Source: Methanobacteriota archaeon (GTDB taxonomy: Archaea; Thermoplasmatota; Thermoplasmata; RBG-16-68-12). From it: a stretch of 12,545 nt of DNA. Below, piece after piece: positions 1 to 7,214 of this stretch. Within the stretch, counting starts at the first letter, position 1. Each line of letters begins with the position of its first letter. The notes beneath the pieces were generated by a model. That model was given only the letters and a program-made list of their open reading frames with translations. It was not told the origin of the DNA and ran no database searches. The position numbers and the translations under genes are program-made. The DNA lies in NCBI GenBank assembly GCA_005878665.1, contig VBLR01000021.1:1-12545 (forward strand), written 5' to 3'.

Positions 1-181
1 ACCGCGAGATTGGCTCCGGGGCCGGCGACAAATCCTTCCTCATCAAGGTCACGTTTGATCTGGTGGGGAAGCAGACTCGCATGACGGTCACGGTGACCGG
101 GCTTGCGCCGGCTACCAGGAAATGGCCGCGAGACGATGGAACGCAGGCTTCGACAAGCTCGAGAGGGTTCTCAAGTCGTGA
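1..181 (+). pseudogene. C-terminal part of an SRPBCC/AHSA1-like protein with an apparent frameshift
   Basis: This is the end of a gene that enters from the left edge. Read from base 3, the frame gives a beta-strand-rich stretch ending in TRMTVTVTGLAPA. From about base 110 the sense continues only in another frame, as GYQEMAARRWNAGFDKLERV and then LKS with a TGA at 179-181. Together these resemble the last strands and the long C-terminal helix of SRPBCC (START/Bet v1, AHSA1-like) ligand-binding proteins. Joining them needs one extra base around 105-110, in a GC-rich run. Without that base, the first frame runs on as low-complexity sequence to a TGA at about 210. Either the gene is broken or the assembly has lost one base. 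The family call is resemblance only, and the N-terminus is outside the window. Confidence 0.5.
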
Positions 182-298
182 ATGCTGCGATCACGAGGAC
201 GTCTGACCGGCGCAATCCATATGCGGGAGGCCGTGAATTCGCGCATCGCGCGGACGGACGCCATGGGGCGCCAGCTGACAAACGGGGGGCGATTGTCA

Positions 299-649
299 AT
301 GAGACTCGCGAAAAAGATGAACCTGAAGGACGGGATGAAGGTCCGCGTCGTCGCGAGGCCGCCCGGCGTGGATCTCGACGACGTTGAGGTCACCTCATCC
401 GCAAAGGCCGACGCCATCCTCGTCTTCGTCAGGACGCTCGCAGACGTGGACAAGCGATGCGCTCCGGCGGTGGAAGCGGCGAAGCAGGATCGCCTCGCGT
501 GGATCGCGTACCCCAAGGCGAAGCAATTGGGGACGGACCTGAATCGAGACATTCTCTGGCGGCACCTCCTGAAGGAGCACATCCAGGGCGTCCGTCAAAT
601 CCCGATCGACAACGTGTGGAGCGCGATGCGCTTCCGGCCGGAGAAGTGA
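299..649 (+). CDS. DUF3052-like protein
   Basis: This 116-residue soluble protein matches the pattern of DUF3052 proteins as I remember it. The N-terminal LAKKMNLKDGMKVRV resembles the family's 'LAKKLGIKxGxRV'. The core ADAILVFVRTLADVDKR (residues 37-53) is followed by WIAYPKAKQLGTDLNRDILW (68-87) and ends in IDNVWSAMRFRP (103-114). No biochemical function is established for this family that I know of, and I see no catalytic motif. The start at 299 was chosen because family members begin just before LAKK and because a G-rich run (bases 286-291) lies upstream. In-frame ATGs at 263, 221 and 182 are possible; the one at 182 directly abuts the upstream stop. It follows the SRPBCC fragment on the same strand and may have been cotranscribed with it. 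Confidence 0.75.
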   Translation: MRLAKKMNLKDGMKVRVVARPPGVDLDDVEVTSSAKADAILVFVRTLADVDKRCAPAVEAAKQDRLAWIAYPKAKQLGTDLNRDILWRHLLKEHIQGVRQIPIDNVWSAMRFRPEK

Positions 650-779
650 CGCGAGGTCTCGCCTCAACGGGCAGAATCGGCATGGCGGATGGACCTCGAT
701 CAGACGGAATCGGAAAGTCGAGACAAACGGCCACTGAACGACGATGAACGGACGGAGACCCCCTGCGAGGGCAACACTC
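650..779. other. Intergenic region without a visible gene
   Basis: These roughly 130 bases lie between the DUF3052-like gene and the thermosome promoter. I see no convincing open frame, RNA gene or strong hairpin. Open frames crossing this stretch are GC-rich shadow frames with no family resemblance. Confidence 0.5.
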
Positions 780-787
780 ATATAGAA
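780..787 (+). promoter_or_regulatory. TATA element of the thermosome gene
   Basis: The AT-rich octamer ATATAGAA stands out in GC-rich surroundings about 33 bases before the ATG at 817. With the usual archaeal spacing of about 25 bases, transcription would start near 808 and leave a leader of under 10 bases. A 5+1+5 dyad (cctat-c-atagg, 790-800) lies between the TATA element and the predicted start. Confidence 0.65.
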
Positions 788-816
788 GTCCTATCATAGG
801 CCCGACGGGAATTCTC

Positions 817-2487
817 ATGATGGGCGGTCAGCAGATCATCATCCTGAAGGAAGGGACCGAACGCGAGAAGGGGAAAGGGGCGGTGTTCAACAACATCGCC
901 GCGGCTCGCGCGGTGGCCGACGCGGTCAAGTCGACCCTCGGCCCGAAAGGCATGGACAAGATGCTCGTGGACTCCCTCGGCGACGTGACGATCACGAACG
1001 ACGGGGTCACGATTCTGAAGGAAATCGAGATCGAACATCCGACGGCGAAGATGCTCGTCGAGGTCGCGAAGACCCAGGACGACGAGGTCGGCGACGGCAC
1101 AACGAGCGCCGTGATCCTCGCTGGGGAGCTCCTGAAAGAGGCGGAGAGCCTCATCGAACAGGAGGTCCACCCGACGATTATCGTGAACGGGTACCGCATG
1201 GCCGCCGCGGAGGCGGTCCGACACCTTCGCGAACTCGCCTTTGCGGTGAAGCGAAATGACAAGGACACGCTCCGGTCGATCGCCCGGACCGCGATGTCCG
1301 GTCGCAGCGTGGGGACGAACGCGGACTTCCTGGCCCAGATTGCCGTCGACGCCGTCCAGGCCATCGTCGAGGAAGTCGCGGGCGAGACCCGCGCGGACGT
1401 CGACAACATCCTGGTGCAGAAGAAGCACGGCGGCAACCTCACGGACACGACCCTTATCGACGGGATCGTCCTCGACAAGGAGCGGGTCCACCCGCGGATG
1501 GCGAAGTTCGTCCGCGACGCGAAGATCGCGCTCATCAACCGAGCCCTCGAGGTCAAGAAGACCGAAGTGAACGAGGAAATCCGGATCCGCGATCCGGCGA
1601 AGCTCCAGATGTTCCTCGATGAAGAGGAGAAGACCCTGCGGACGATGGTCGAGAAGATCAAAGCGTCCGGCGCAAACGTGCTCCTGGGCCAGAAGGGGAT
1701 CGACGACGTCGCCCAGCATTTCCTCGCGAAAGAAGGCATCTACGCGGTTCGTCGCGTGAAGGAGAGCGACATGAAGAAACTCGCGAAGGCGACCGGCGCC
1801 CGGATCGTCACGAACCTGGACGACCTGACGGCCAAAGAACTGGGCCGTGCGGAGCTCGTCGAAGAGCGAAAGGTCGGCACGGACGACATGACGTTCGTCA
1901 CCGGTTGCAAGAACGCACGCGCGGTCTCGATCCTGATCCGCGGCGGCACCGAGCATGTGGTCGATGAGGTCGAGCGGATCCTGCACGATGCCCTCCGCGT
2001 CGTGTCCGCGGCGATCGAGGACGGCAAGGCGATCCCGGGCGGCGGATCGGCGGAGATCGAGCTTTCCCTCGCCCTCCAGAGCTACGCCGCATCGGTCGGC
2101 GGGCGGGAGCAGCTCGCCATCGAGGCATTCGCCGGGGCGCTCGAGGTCATCCCACGGGCCCTCGGCGAGAATGCGGGCCTCGATCCGATCGACGTCCTGA
2201 TCAAACTTCGGGCCGCCCACGGGAAGAAGGGCGGAAAGGCGATGGGCGTCGACGTTACGAGCGGCGAACCGCTCGACATGCTGAAAGCCAACGTCGTCGA
2301 GCCGCTCCGCGTGAAGATCCAGGAGATCGACTCGGCCGCGGAGGTCGCGAGCATGATCCTTCGAATCGACGACGTCATCGCCTCGAAGAAGACACCGCCA
2401 CCGCCCCCGGGAGCCGGTGAACACGGTCACGGCGGCGGGATGGGCGGAATGGGTGGCATGGGCGGGATGCCCGGCATGGGGATGTAG
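817..2487 (+). CDS. ths: Thermosome subunit (group II chaperonin)
   Basis: This is an ATP-driven cytosolic protein-folding chaperonin that assembles into a double ring with a built-in lid. It is 556 residues, normal for the family. Visible nucleotide-binding elements are LGPKGMDKM (41-49), NDGVTIL (61-67), GDGTTS (92-97) and PGGGSAEIEL (407-416). The helix DEVERILHDAL (383-393) carries the conserved Asp391 that corresponds to the hydrolysis aspartate of archaeal chaperonins. The C-terminus is the typical flexible Gly-Gly-Met tail (541-556), preceded by a short His/Gly segment. The first ATG (817) is followed at once by a second (820); either could be used. The TATA element at 780-787 predicts a near-leaderless mRNA. 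The gene stands alone and converges on a minus-strand gene four bases beyond its stop. The rest of the window holds no second subunit. Confidence 0.97.
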   Translation: MMGGQQIIILKEGTEREKGKGAVFNNIAAARAVADAVKSTLGPKGMDKMLVDSLGDVTITNDGVTILKEIEIEHPTAKMLVEVAKTQDDEVGDGTTSAVILAGELLKEAESLIEQEVHPTIIVNGYRMAAAEAVRHLRELAFAVKRNDKDTLRSIARTAMSGRSVGTNADFLAQIAVDAVQAIVEEVAGETRADVDNILVQKKHGGNLTDTTLIDGIVLDKERVHPRMAKFVRDAKIALINRALEVKKTEVNEEIRIRDPAKLQMFLDEEEKTLRTMVEKIKASGANVLLGQKGIDDVAQHFLAKEGIYAVRRVKESDMKKLAKATGARIVTNLDDLTAKELGRAELVEERKVGTDDMTFVTGCKNARAVSILIRGGTEHVVDEVERILHDALRVVSAAIEDGKAIPGGGSAEIELSLALQSYAASVGGREQLAIEAFAGALEVIPRALGENAGLDPIDVLIKLRAAHGKKGGKAMGVDVTSGEPLDMLKANVVEPLRVKIQEIDSAAEVASMILRIDDVIASKKTPPPPPGAGEHGHGGGMGGMGGMGGMPGMGM

Positions 2488-2491
2488 GGCC

Positions 2492-3028
2492 TCAGCCGTC
2501 CGGCGGCGATCCGCCCGCGAGGCGTTCGGTGACCATCTTGCGCAACGCCTGAGCCTCGGCGCCGTCCCGCGATGCCGACGACTCCACAATCTCGGTCCAT
2601 TCCGAGCCGCCCTCGGCACCGGCCGGATGTCGAGTGACCTCGATCCGGAACCGAGCCTGGACTCCCTCCGCCGTCACGACCCGAGGGGGGTGGTCGGACC
2701 GAGACTTCACGATGTCCACGCGGGGCGTCCGCCCAGATGCCTCGAACGCCTCTCGCACGGCCTTCACGGCCTCATCGACCGATCGGCGCGAGTAGACGCT
2801 GAAGCTCGCGGCTCCGCGCCGTGCGAGACGCGGGAGGAACACGAGGACGGAGAAGACGAGCAGGAACGTGGCGATCGCGAGCAAGGCCACGCCGCCGTTG
2901 GCGGCGTCACTCCCGACGACCGTCACGGCGAGGACCCCGATCGCCAGCAAGACGATCGCCAGCGCGAGGAAGGCGAAGGCGATCCGGCCGTCGTTCGAAT
3001 AGGCCCATTCCGTCTCTCGGACCGCCAC
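2492..3028 (-). CDS. Two-helix membrane protein of unknown function
   Basis: I do not recognise a named family in these 178 residues. Two hydrophobic helices lie at about residues 15-38 and 46-65, joined by a short loop, so both ends should face the same side. The basic stretch RLARR just after helix 2 suggests the cytoplasm. The soluble part runs from 72 to 178, with a helix around VDEAVKAVREAFEA (84-97), beta strands, and a second helix near the end (LRKMVTERL). The start is a GTG that directly follows the TAG of the upstream OB-fold gene, so the two are surely cotranscribed. The overall plan resembles the 166-residue protein at 3945-4445. The stop lies four bases from the convergent thermosome stop. 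Confidence 0.8.
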   Translation of the reverse strand: MAVRETEWAYSNDGRIAFAFLALAIVLLAIGVLAVTVVGSDAANGGVALLAIATFLLVFSVLVFLPRLARRGAASFSVYSRRSVDEAVKAVREAFEASGRTPRVDIVKSRSDHPPRVVTAEGVQARFRIEVTRHPAGAEGGSEWTEIVESSASRDGAEAQALRKMVTERLAGGSPPDG

Positions 3029-3493
3029 CTACGCGCCCTCCACGAGGAGCGCACCGAACTTCCCGCGGGACACATCGAGCCCGAAGTTCGTACGCTTCAC
3101 GTAGCAATCGAGGGCGCGGACCGTGGTCCCTACCGCGACCTTCCCCCGTTCGACGAGCCCGACGTCGTCGTCCCAGAGGGCAAACCGGCACGATCCGCTC
3201 TCGTCCCGTAGCTCGAGGTTCGTGACCCTCCCCTCGGTGCCGTCCTGGCGGGTGAACGTGCGGACCGGCGAAATCGCGACGACGGTCGCCCGGAGGTTTG
3301 CCTCCATGCCCTCTTCGAGGTCGGCGACCCGCGCGAACGACGCGACGCTCCGCCCGAGCCGCTCGACCACGACCATCGCGGCGGTGTCTCGGTCGAGCAG
3401 CCCTCCCCATTCCTCGATGACGGAATCGAGACGGGCCTCGAACGCCTCGGAGCTGAGCAGATCCCGCACTTTTTCGTAGTGGGACCGGCGCAC
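3029..3493 (-). CDS. RPA-like OB-fold nucleic-acid-binding protein
   Basis: These 154 residues are built like a single-OB relative of archaeal replication protein A. Residues 1-60 are helical (IEEWGGLLDRDTAAMVVVERLG, 26-47, shows the typical 'GGLLxxxxAAxLVVxELGR' feature of archaeal RPA). Residues 67-150 read as one OB fold, with FTRQDGTEGRVTNLELRDES (80-99) and then SCRFALWDDD (101-110). The expected role is binding single-stranded DNA in replication or repair, or RNA; the sequence does not say which. I see no zinc finger, so it is shorter than full-length RPA. The start is a GTG, with no strong ribosome binding site visible. It heads a two-gene unit with the membrane protein that follows without a gap. 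It is divergent from the 97-residue gene at 3595. Confidence 0.82.
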   Translation of the reverse strand: MRRSHYEKVRDLLSSEAFEARLDSVIEEWGGLLDRDTAAMVVVERLGRSVASFARVADLEEGMEANLRATVVAISPVRTFTRQDGTEGRVTNLELRDESGSCRFALWDDDVGLVERGKVAVGTTVRALDCYVKRTNFGLDVSRGKFGALLVEGA

Positions 3494-3531
3494 GGCCGTT
3501 CAACGCGGGGTGCACACAAAAGGTTTGCTCC

Positions 3532-3557
3532 GCATACATTGTCCGGAGGACGTATGC
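3532..3557. repeat. Imperfect dyad in the divergent intergenic region
   Basis: The outer arms GCATAC (3532-3537) and GTATGC (3552-3557) are perfect inverted copies. Inside them, GTCC (3541-3544) and GGAC (3548-3551) pair around GGA, leaving an unpaired ATT on one side. It could be an operator for the divergent genes or an RNA hairpin. The right arm overlaps the ATG of the possible leader ORF. Confidence 0.4.
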
Positions 3558-3598
3558 CTAACATTCCTGACCCCCGGCGGACCTGTGTCGTCGCATGA
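3554..3598 (+). CDS. Possible 14-residue leader ORF
   Basis: An ATG at 3554 follows the motif GGAGGA (3545-3550) and opens the frame MPNIPDPRRTCVVA. Its TGA (3596-3598) overlaps the ATG (3595-3597) of the 97-residue gene in the ATGA arrangement typical of translational coupling. The downstream gene has no ribosome binding site of its own that I can see, so it could depend on reinitiation. The spacing of three bases after GGAGGA is short, and an ORF this small could occur by chance. Confidence 0.3.
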   Translation: MPNIPDPRRTCVVA

Positions 3599-3888
3599 CG
3601 GTGTCCGAAATCTCCGCGCCGCGGTTGCCGTTCCTCGACGGGTTGGGCAAGACCCAAGGCTACAACGTCGTGACGGAAGGAGAGCGGGTGACGGTCTCGT
3701 TCGAGCCGTGGGCGCTCGAGCAAGTCGACCCGTTCGACATCCCGTGCCTCCGGCTCGAATTCCGGCAAGTCGACGGACGCATCGTCCTCGAGCGCTTCAC
3801 GATCGAGAATGACGGGGAAGACCAGGTCGTCAACCTAGAGGCCGCCCGCGATGCTCTCCAGGCTTGGATGGACTCGATGGCGGACTAA
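3595..3888 (+). CDS. Small acidic protein of unknown function
   Basis: I do not recognise these 97 residues. The protein is soluble and acidic. The middle alternates in a beta-like way (ERVTVSFEPW, then CLRLEFRQVDGRIVLERFTI), and the end looks like an amphipathic helix (NLEAARDALQAWMDSM, 80-95). There are no cysteine pairs, no signal peptide and no membrane segment. Codon third positions are strongly G/C, as in neighbouring genes, and the reading frame is clean, which supports a real gene. The ATG at 3595 overlaps the stop of a possible 14-residue leader ORF. It is divergent from the RPA-like gene and converges on the 166-residue membrane protein gene, with 56 bases between the stops. Confidence 0.65.
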   Translation: MTVSEISAPRLPFLDGLGKTQGYNVVTEGERVTVSFEPWALEQVDPFDIPCLRLEFRQVDGRIVLERFTIENDGEDQVVNLEAARDALQAWMDSMAD

Positions 3889-3944
3889 CGAATCCTGCTT
3901 TCAGATTCCCCCGCCCGTGGGCTGTCCCGCCAGTGGAACCGAGT

Positions 3945-4445
3945 TCACGCCTGAGGAACGAGCCGGGCCCCGATCGTCGTCCGAAGCCGATCGAGCGATA
4001 CGCGGTCGGGCGATCGGGGTATCAGGAGAACGGTGGTCGACGCATCGACCGGCGACCGGAAGATGCCGATGAAACAGAGTGGCTCCGCGACACGGAAGAT
4101 GGGATTGCACCCCCGAAAGAGTCCTCCGCGGCCAACATCGGCGGGGGATGCCGGCATCGGGTTCCGGTCGCGAATGGCTTCGCGCACGGCGTCGGCGACG
4201 CGCGTCGGCTCCTGCCGAACCTGAAGGGCCCACACCGGGCGAGTCCGCATTCCGACCGCGAGCCAGCCGAGGGGGAAGAACGCGGCGAGGGCGAGAAGGA
4301 CCACGACGAATTCAGGTTGATCCAGCTGCCAGGAGAGAACGCTGCCCAACCAAAGTCCTCCGGACAGGACGAAGAACAGGAGCACGGAGCTCCCCGCCGC
4401 CCGCCGGGTCCATCCAGGCCGAGCGGCGCCCTGCCCCGCGGACAT
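3945..4445 (-). CDS. Two-helix membrane protein, last gene of the psmB-aCPSF1 unit
   Basis: This 166-residue protein is of unknown family. A basic N-terminus (RPGWTRR) leads into two hydrophobic helices at about 17-38 and 45-65, followed by a soluble domain of about 100 residues. That domain starts with a helix around RVADAVREAIRD, then strands around FIGIFRSP and TTVLLIPRSP, and ends with a helix (SLDRLRTTIGARL). The plan matches the 178-residue protein at 2492-3028. The ATG lies nine bases after the aCPSF1 stop, and GTGAGG in that gap is a plausible ribosome binding site, so it is probably translated from the psmB-aCPSF1 transcript. Whether it works with either partner is unknown. Confidence 0.78.
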   Translation of the reverse strand: MSAGQGAARPGWTRRAAGSSVLLFFVLSGGLWLGSVLSWQLDQPEFVVVLLALAAFFPLGWLAVGMRTRPVWALQVRQEPTRVADAVREAIRDRNPMPASPADVGRGGLFRGCNPIFRVAEPLCFIGIFRSPVDASTTVLLIPRSPDRVSLDRLRTTIGARLVPQA

Positions 4446-4454
4446 CCGTAGGCC

Positions 4455-6362
4455 TCACTTGAGTCGGATCGTCTCGAGGTTCATCGGCGCCCGCGTCTCG
4501 AGGCCGAACTTCTTGTACAGGCCGGACGCGAGGTCGGAGCACTTGAACTCCTCGCCGTGGTTCACGATGACCCGTTCCGGCCGCGGCTCCATCGTGCCGA
4601 CGTAGTTAAGGAGTTGCAGCCGGTCCGAATGGCCCGAGAAGCCGTCGACCGTCTCGACGTCCATCTTGATCGGCAGGGTCAGTGGTTGCCCGCGGTCCGT
4701 CAACGTGACCTCCCGCGCCTCCCGCTGAATGCGCCTACCCAGCGACCCCTCCGATTGGAAGCCGACGAACACGAGGGCGTGGAGCGGGTTATCGGCCCAA
4801 CCTTTGAAGTACTCGAGGATGGGCCCGCCGGACATCATGCCCGACGTCGCCAGGACGATGCACGGCTCGACGTCGTCGATGATGTTCGCCCGCATGTCCG
4901 CGGTCTCGACCCTCTTGAAGGTCGGAGAGAGAAACGGATTCTCGCCGGTCTGGAAAATCTGCGTCCGGAGCTGGCTGTTCAGGTATTCCGGGTACGCGGT
5001 GTGAATCGCGGTCGCCTCCCAGATCATGCCGTCCAGATAGATCGGCACCTCCGGGATCTGGTGGTTCCGGATCGCGTCCTCGAGGACGAGCATGACCTCT
5101 TGGGACCGGCCGACCGCGAAGACCGGCACCAGGATCTTTCCGCCGCGGGTCAGGACCCGACGTAAGATTTCCTTGAGTTGCTGCGCGGCCTCGTGCCGCG
5201 ACGGCTGGATGTCGTGGTATCCGCCGTACGTCGACTCGAGGACGAGCGTCTCCAGCCGCGGGAACTTGTTGACCGCCGGGTTGAAGAGCCACGTCTTCTC
5301 GAACTTGATGTCTCCCGACATCGCGACGTTGTACAGGCCGTCCCCGATGTGGAAGTGCGCGACCCCGGAGCCGAGGATGTGGCCCGCATTCTGGAACGTG
5401 AGCCGGACGTCCGGGGCGATGTCCGTCGTCTCGCCGTACTTGAGCGGAATCGTGTTCGCAACAGCTTTCCGGATGTGGCTCGAGTCGTACGCGGACTTGC
5501 GGGCCTCGCCCATCGCGACCTTGATGAAATCGAGCTGGAGGAGTGACATCAGATCGCGCGTGGGCGCGGTCGTGTAAATCGGCCCTTCGTAGCCATACTT
5601 GAACAGAGCCGGAACGAGGCCGGAATGGTCCAGGTGAGCGTGTGTGATGACGACCGCATCGATCGAGCTCAGGGGCGTGACCTCTGGGGCGTTCAGGTAC
5701 GGAGAGCCGTTGTCTTCCGAGATCAGGACGCCACAGTCAATGAGCACCTTCGATTCGCGGGTACTCAGCAAGGCCGCGGACCGCCCGACCTGACGGAATC
5801 CGCCGAGGGCGGTAATTCGAACGTAGTTCTCTCCGGCCGGCACCTCGCGTGCGAGGCGACGTCCGACCTGCTTGAGGAACGCCTGTCGCTCGTCGTTGAT
5901 CGTCCGGAGATACTGGCGGATCTCCTCGACGGTCTTCGACGGAATGGGGGGCGTCCGGACGACCTTTGGGGCCCACCCGATCTTTTTCTTGACCTCGTTG
6001 AGAATCGAACCGTGGCGACCAATGACCATTCCCGGCGAGAGGGCCTCGATCGTCACCTCGCCCGTCTCCGTCTCGAAATAGATCCCGGTAATCTGCGCCT
6101 CCGGCGGGATGACCTCGCGGATGACCTTCTCCGCTTCCTCCGGCGTCGCGAGCAGTGACGGGTCGGGCCGGACGACGATCCGGCGCCGCAGCTGCTGGGC
6201 GATCTGTCGCACGAGGTCGTTGGACTCTGCGAAGACCTCCATGTTCTTCGTGTAGATCACGATCGTGGGGCCTTCGAAGTCGACCTGCGTGATTTCCACG
6301 TGGTCAGGGACCACTTTCTTCACGACGCTTCGCGCGTCGTTCAGAATGTCCTCGATGGTCAT
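4455..6362 (-). CDS. fttA: aCPSF1/FttA, KH-domain beta-CASP ribonuclease (transcription terminator)
   Basis: This is the archaeal homologue of the eukaryotic cleavage and polyadenylation endonuclease CPSF73, the factor that cleaves nascent RNA and drives transcription termination in archaea. It is 635 residues, the usual length. An N-terminal domain (about 1-70) lacks a GXXG loop; a second KH domain has GRHG (115-118). The metallo-beta-lactamase core shows HAHLDH (241-246), GHILGSG (327-333) and SGD (349-351). The beta-CASP insertion shows VGRSQE (417-422) and SGMMSGGP (507-514), and the late motifs are GFSGHSD (574-580, His578) and NHGEE (601-605, His602). All metal-binding residues appear present, so it should be an active zinc endonuclease. 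AGTGAT lies before the ATG. It sits 34 bases after psmB, an adjacency known from other archaea. Confidence 0.97.
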   Translation of the reverse strand: MTIEDILNDARSVVKKVVPDHVEITQVDFEGPTIVIYTKNMEVFAESNDLVRQIAQQLRRRIVVRPDPSLLATPEEAEKVIREVIPPEAQITGIYFETETGEVTIEALSPGMVIGRHGSILNEVKKKIGWAPKVVRTPPIPSKTVEEIRQYLRTINDERQAFLKQVGRRLAREVPAGENYVRITALGGFRQVGRSAALLSTRESKVLIDCGVLISEDNGSPYLNAPEVTPLSSIDAVVITHAHLDHSGLVPALFKYGYEGPIYTTAPTRDLMSLLQLDFIKVAMGEARKSAYDSSHIRKAVANTIPLKYGETTDIAPDVRLTFQNAGHILGSGVAHFHIGDGLYNVAMSGDIKFEKTWLFNPAVNKFPRLETLVLESTYGGYHDIQPSRHEAAQQLKEILRRVLTRGGKILVPVFAVGRSQEVMLVLEDAIRNHQIPEVPIYLDGMIWEATAIHTAYPEYLNSQLRTQIFQTGENPFLSPTFKRVETADMRANIIDDVEPCIVLATSGMMSGGPILEYFKGWADNPLHALVFVGFQSEGSLGRRIQREAREVTLTDRGQPLTLPIKMDVETVDGFSGHSDRLQLLNYVGTMEPRPERVIVNHGEEFKCSDLASGLYKKFGLETRAPMNLETIRLK

Positions 6363-6396
6363 CGGACATCACTTTGGCCGGAGCCGCTTGCGGGAC

Positions 6397-7038
6397 TCAG
6401 GCCAGTTTCATACTCGTCTTGCGCTTCTCGACTTCTTTGTCGTCGAGCATCTTGAAACCGTCTTTCGAGATGAGGGCCACATCGATTCCTTCGCCGGAGA
6501 CCGCATCGCGTTTCATCGCGGCGGTCACGGCGCGGATCGCAAGGTTCGCGCCCTCGTCGAGCGTCATGTCGTCCTTGAAGTGGTCTTCGAGGACTCCGTA
6601 CACATATGGACTCCCGGAACCGCTGGAGACGAACTTGTCAGGCAAGGATCCGCCCGCCGCATCGAGCGAGTAGACGTGCCCGCCGGCCCGGTCCCAGCCA
6701 CCGATGACGAGTTGGACCCAGTACGGATAAAAGCGGCTGCCGCTGAGGATGTTCGCCGTCAGGGTGGCGCACGCCTCCACGGGCATCGCGATGCCTCGCT
6801 TCAGCTTGTACAGCTCGACTTCGGCGGTGATGTATCGAGCGAGGACCTGCAAATCCCCGACGAGACCTGCGGTCGTGAGCCCGATGTTGTCGTCGAGTCG
6901 ATACACCTTCTTCGTTCGCTTGTGGGCGATCAGGGTCCCGGCGGTCGCGCGGCGGTCTGCCGCGAGGACGACGCCATCTTTGCAGACGAGGCCCAGCGTC
7001 GTGGTGCCGGTCTCGACTTCTCTGGAAACCGTTGCCAT
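6397..7038 (-). CDS. psmB: Proteasome beta subunit (20S core particle)
   Basis: This is the N-terminal-nucleophile protease subunit of the archaeal 20S proteasome, which degrades unfolded or tagged proteins in the cytosol. It is 213 residues including an 11-residue propeptide that ends in ETG; autocleavage would expose Thr12 as the mature Thr1 (TTTLGLV). In mature numbering Asp17 (in LAADRR) and Lys33 (in KRTKKV) are in place, and the later DAAGG and SGSGSPYVYG motifs are intact, so it should be catalytic. The ATG at 7038 gives a normal propeptide and has GGGAGTG six bases upstream. An open extension further upstream runs through the promoter and is not credible. The alpha subunit is not in the window. 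It heads the transcript that includes aCPSF1. Confidence 0.97.
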   Translation of the reverse strand: MATVSREVETGTTTLGLVCKDGVVLAADRRATAGTLIAHKRTKKVYRLDDNIGLTTAGLVGDLQVLARYITAEVELYKLKRGIAMPVEACATLTANILSGSRFYPYWVQLVIGGWDRAGGHVYSLDAAGGSLPDKFVSSGSGSPYVYGVLEDHFKDDMTLDEGANLAIRAVTAAMKRDAVSGEGIDVALISKDGFKMLDDKEVEKRKTSMKLA

Positions 7039-7096
7039 TCGTACACTCCCGTTCAAAAGGGTGTCAAAAACGACAGCCGAAGCATACGGCCGGCAG

Positions 7097-7109
7097 TATT
7101 TAAAAATTA
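7097..7109 (-). promoter_or_regulatory. TATA element of the psmB-aCPSF1 unit
   Basis: On the minus strand this reads TAATTTTTAAATA, the most AT-rich stretch in the window. It is about 65 bases before the psmB ATG, so transcription should start near 7075-7078 and leave a leader of about 40 bases that contains the ribosome binding site. Confidence 0.75.
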
Positions 7110-7116
7110 CTCTTTC

Positions 7117-7134
7117 TATCTCGAATCCGAGATA
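7117..7134. repeat. Seven-base dyad next to the psmB TATA element
   Basis: The arms TATCTCG and CGAGATA are perfect inverted copies around AATC. On the psmB strand the dyad lies seven bases upstream of the TATA element, where TFB and upstream activators or repressors bind. It may be an operator; no regulator is identifiable from the sequence. Confidence 0.4.
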
Positions 7135-7214
7135 AAACGCGACCGGACTCGCTCGGTCTGGCGGAGTGTGATTCCTGAGACGTCGATCGGGGACGGAAGG
7201 AACCCTCAACGGCC

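Noticed and set aside
2437..2484. Repeat of GGCGGNATGGG units at the end of the thermosome gene
   Set aside because: This is the normal Gly-Gly-Met tail of group II chaperonins, not a mobile or regulatory repeat.
778..2619. Long open frame on the minus strand opposite the thermosome gene
   Set aside because: Its translation is a charged, Arg/Asp-rich mirror of GC-rich codons with no family resemblance, while the plus strand encodes an unmistakable chaperonin.
2417..3225. Plus-strand open frames after the thermosome
   Set aside because: They are Arg/Pro/Gly-rich shadows of the minus-strand membrane protein and OB-fold genes.
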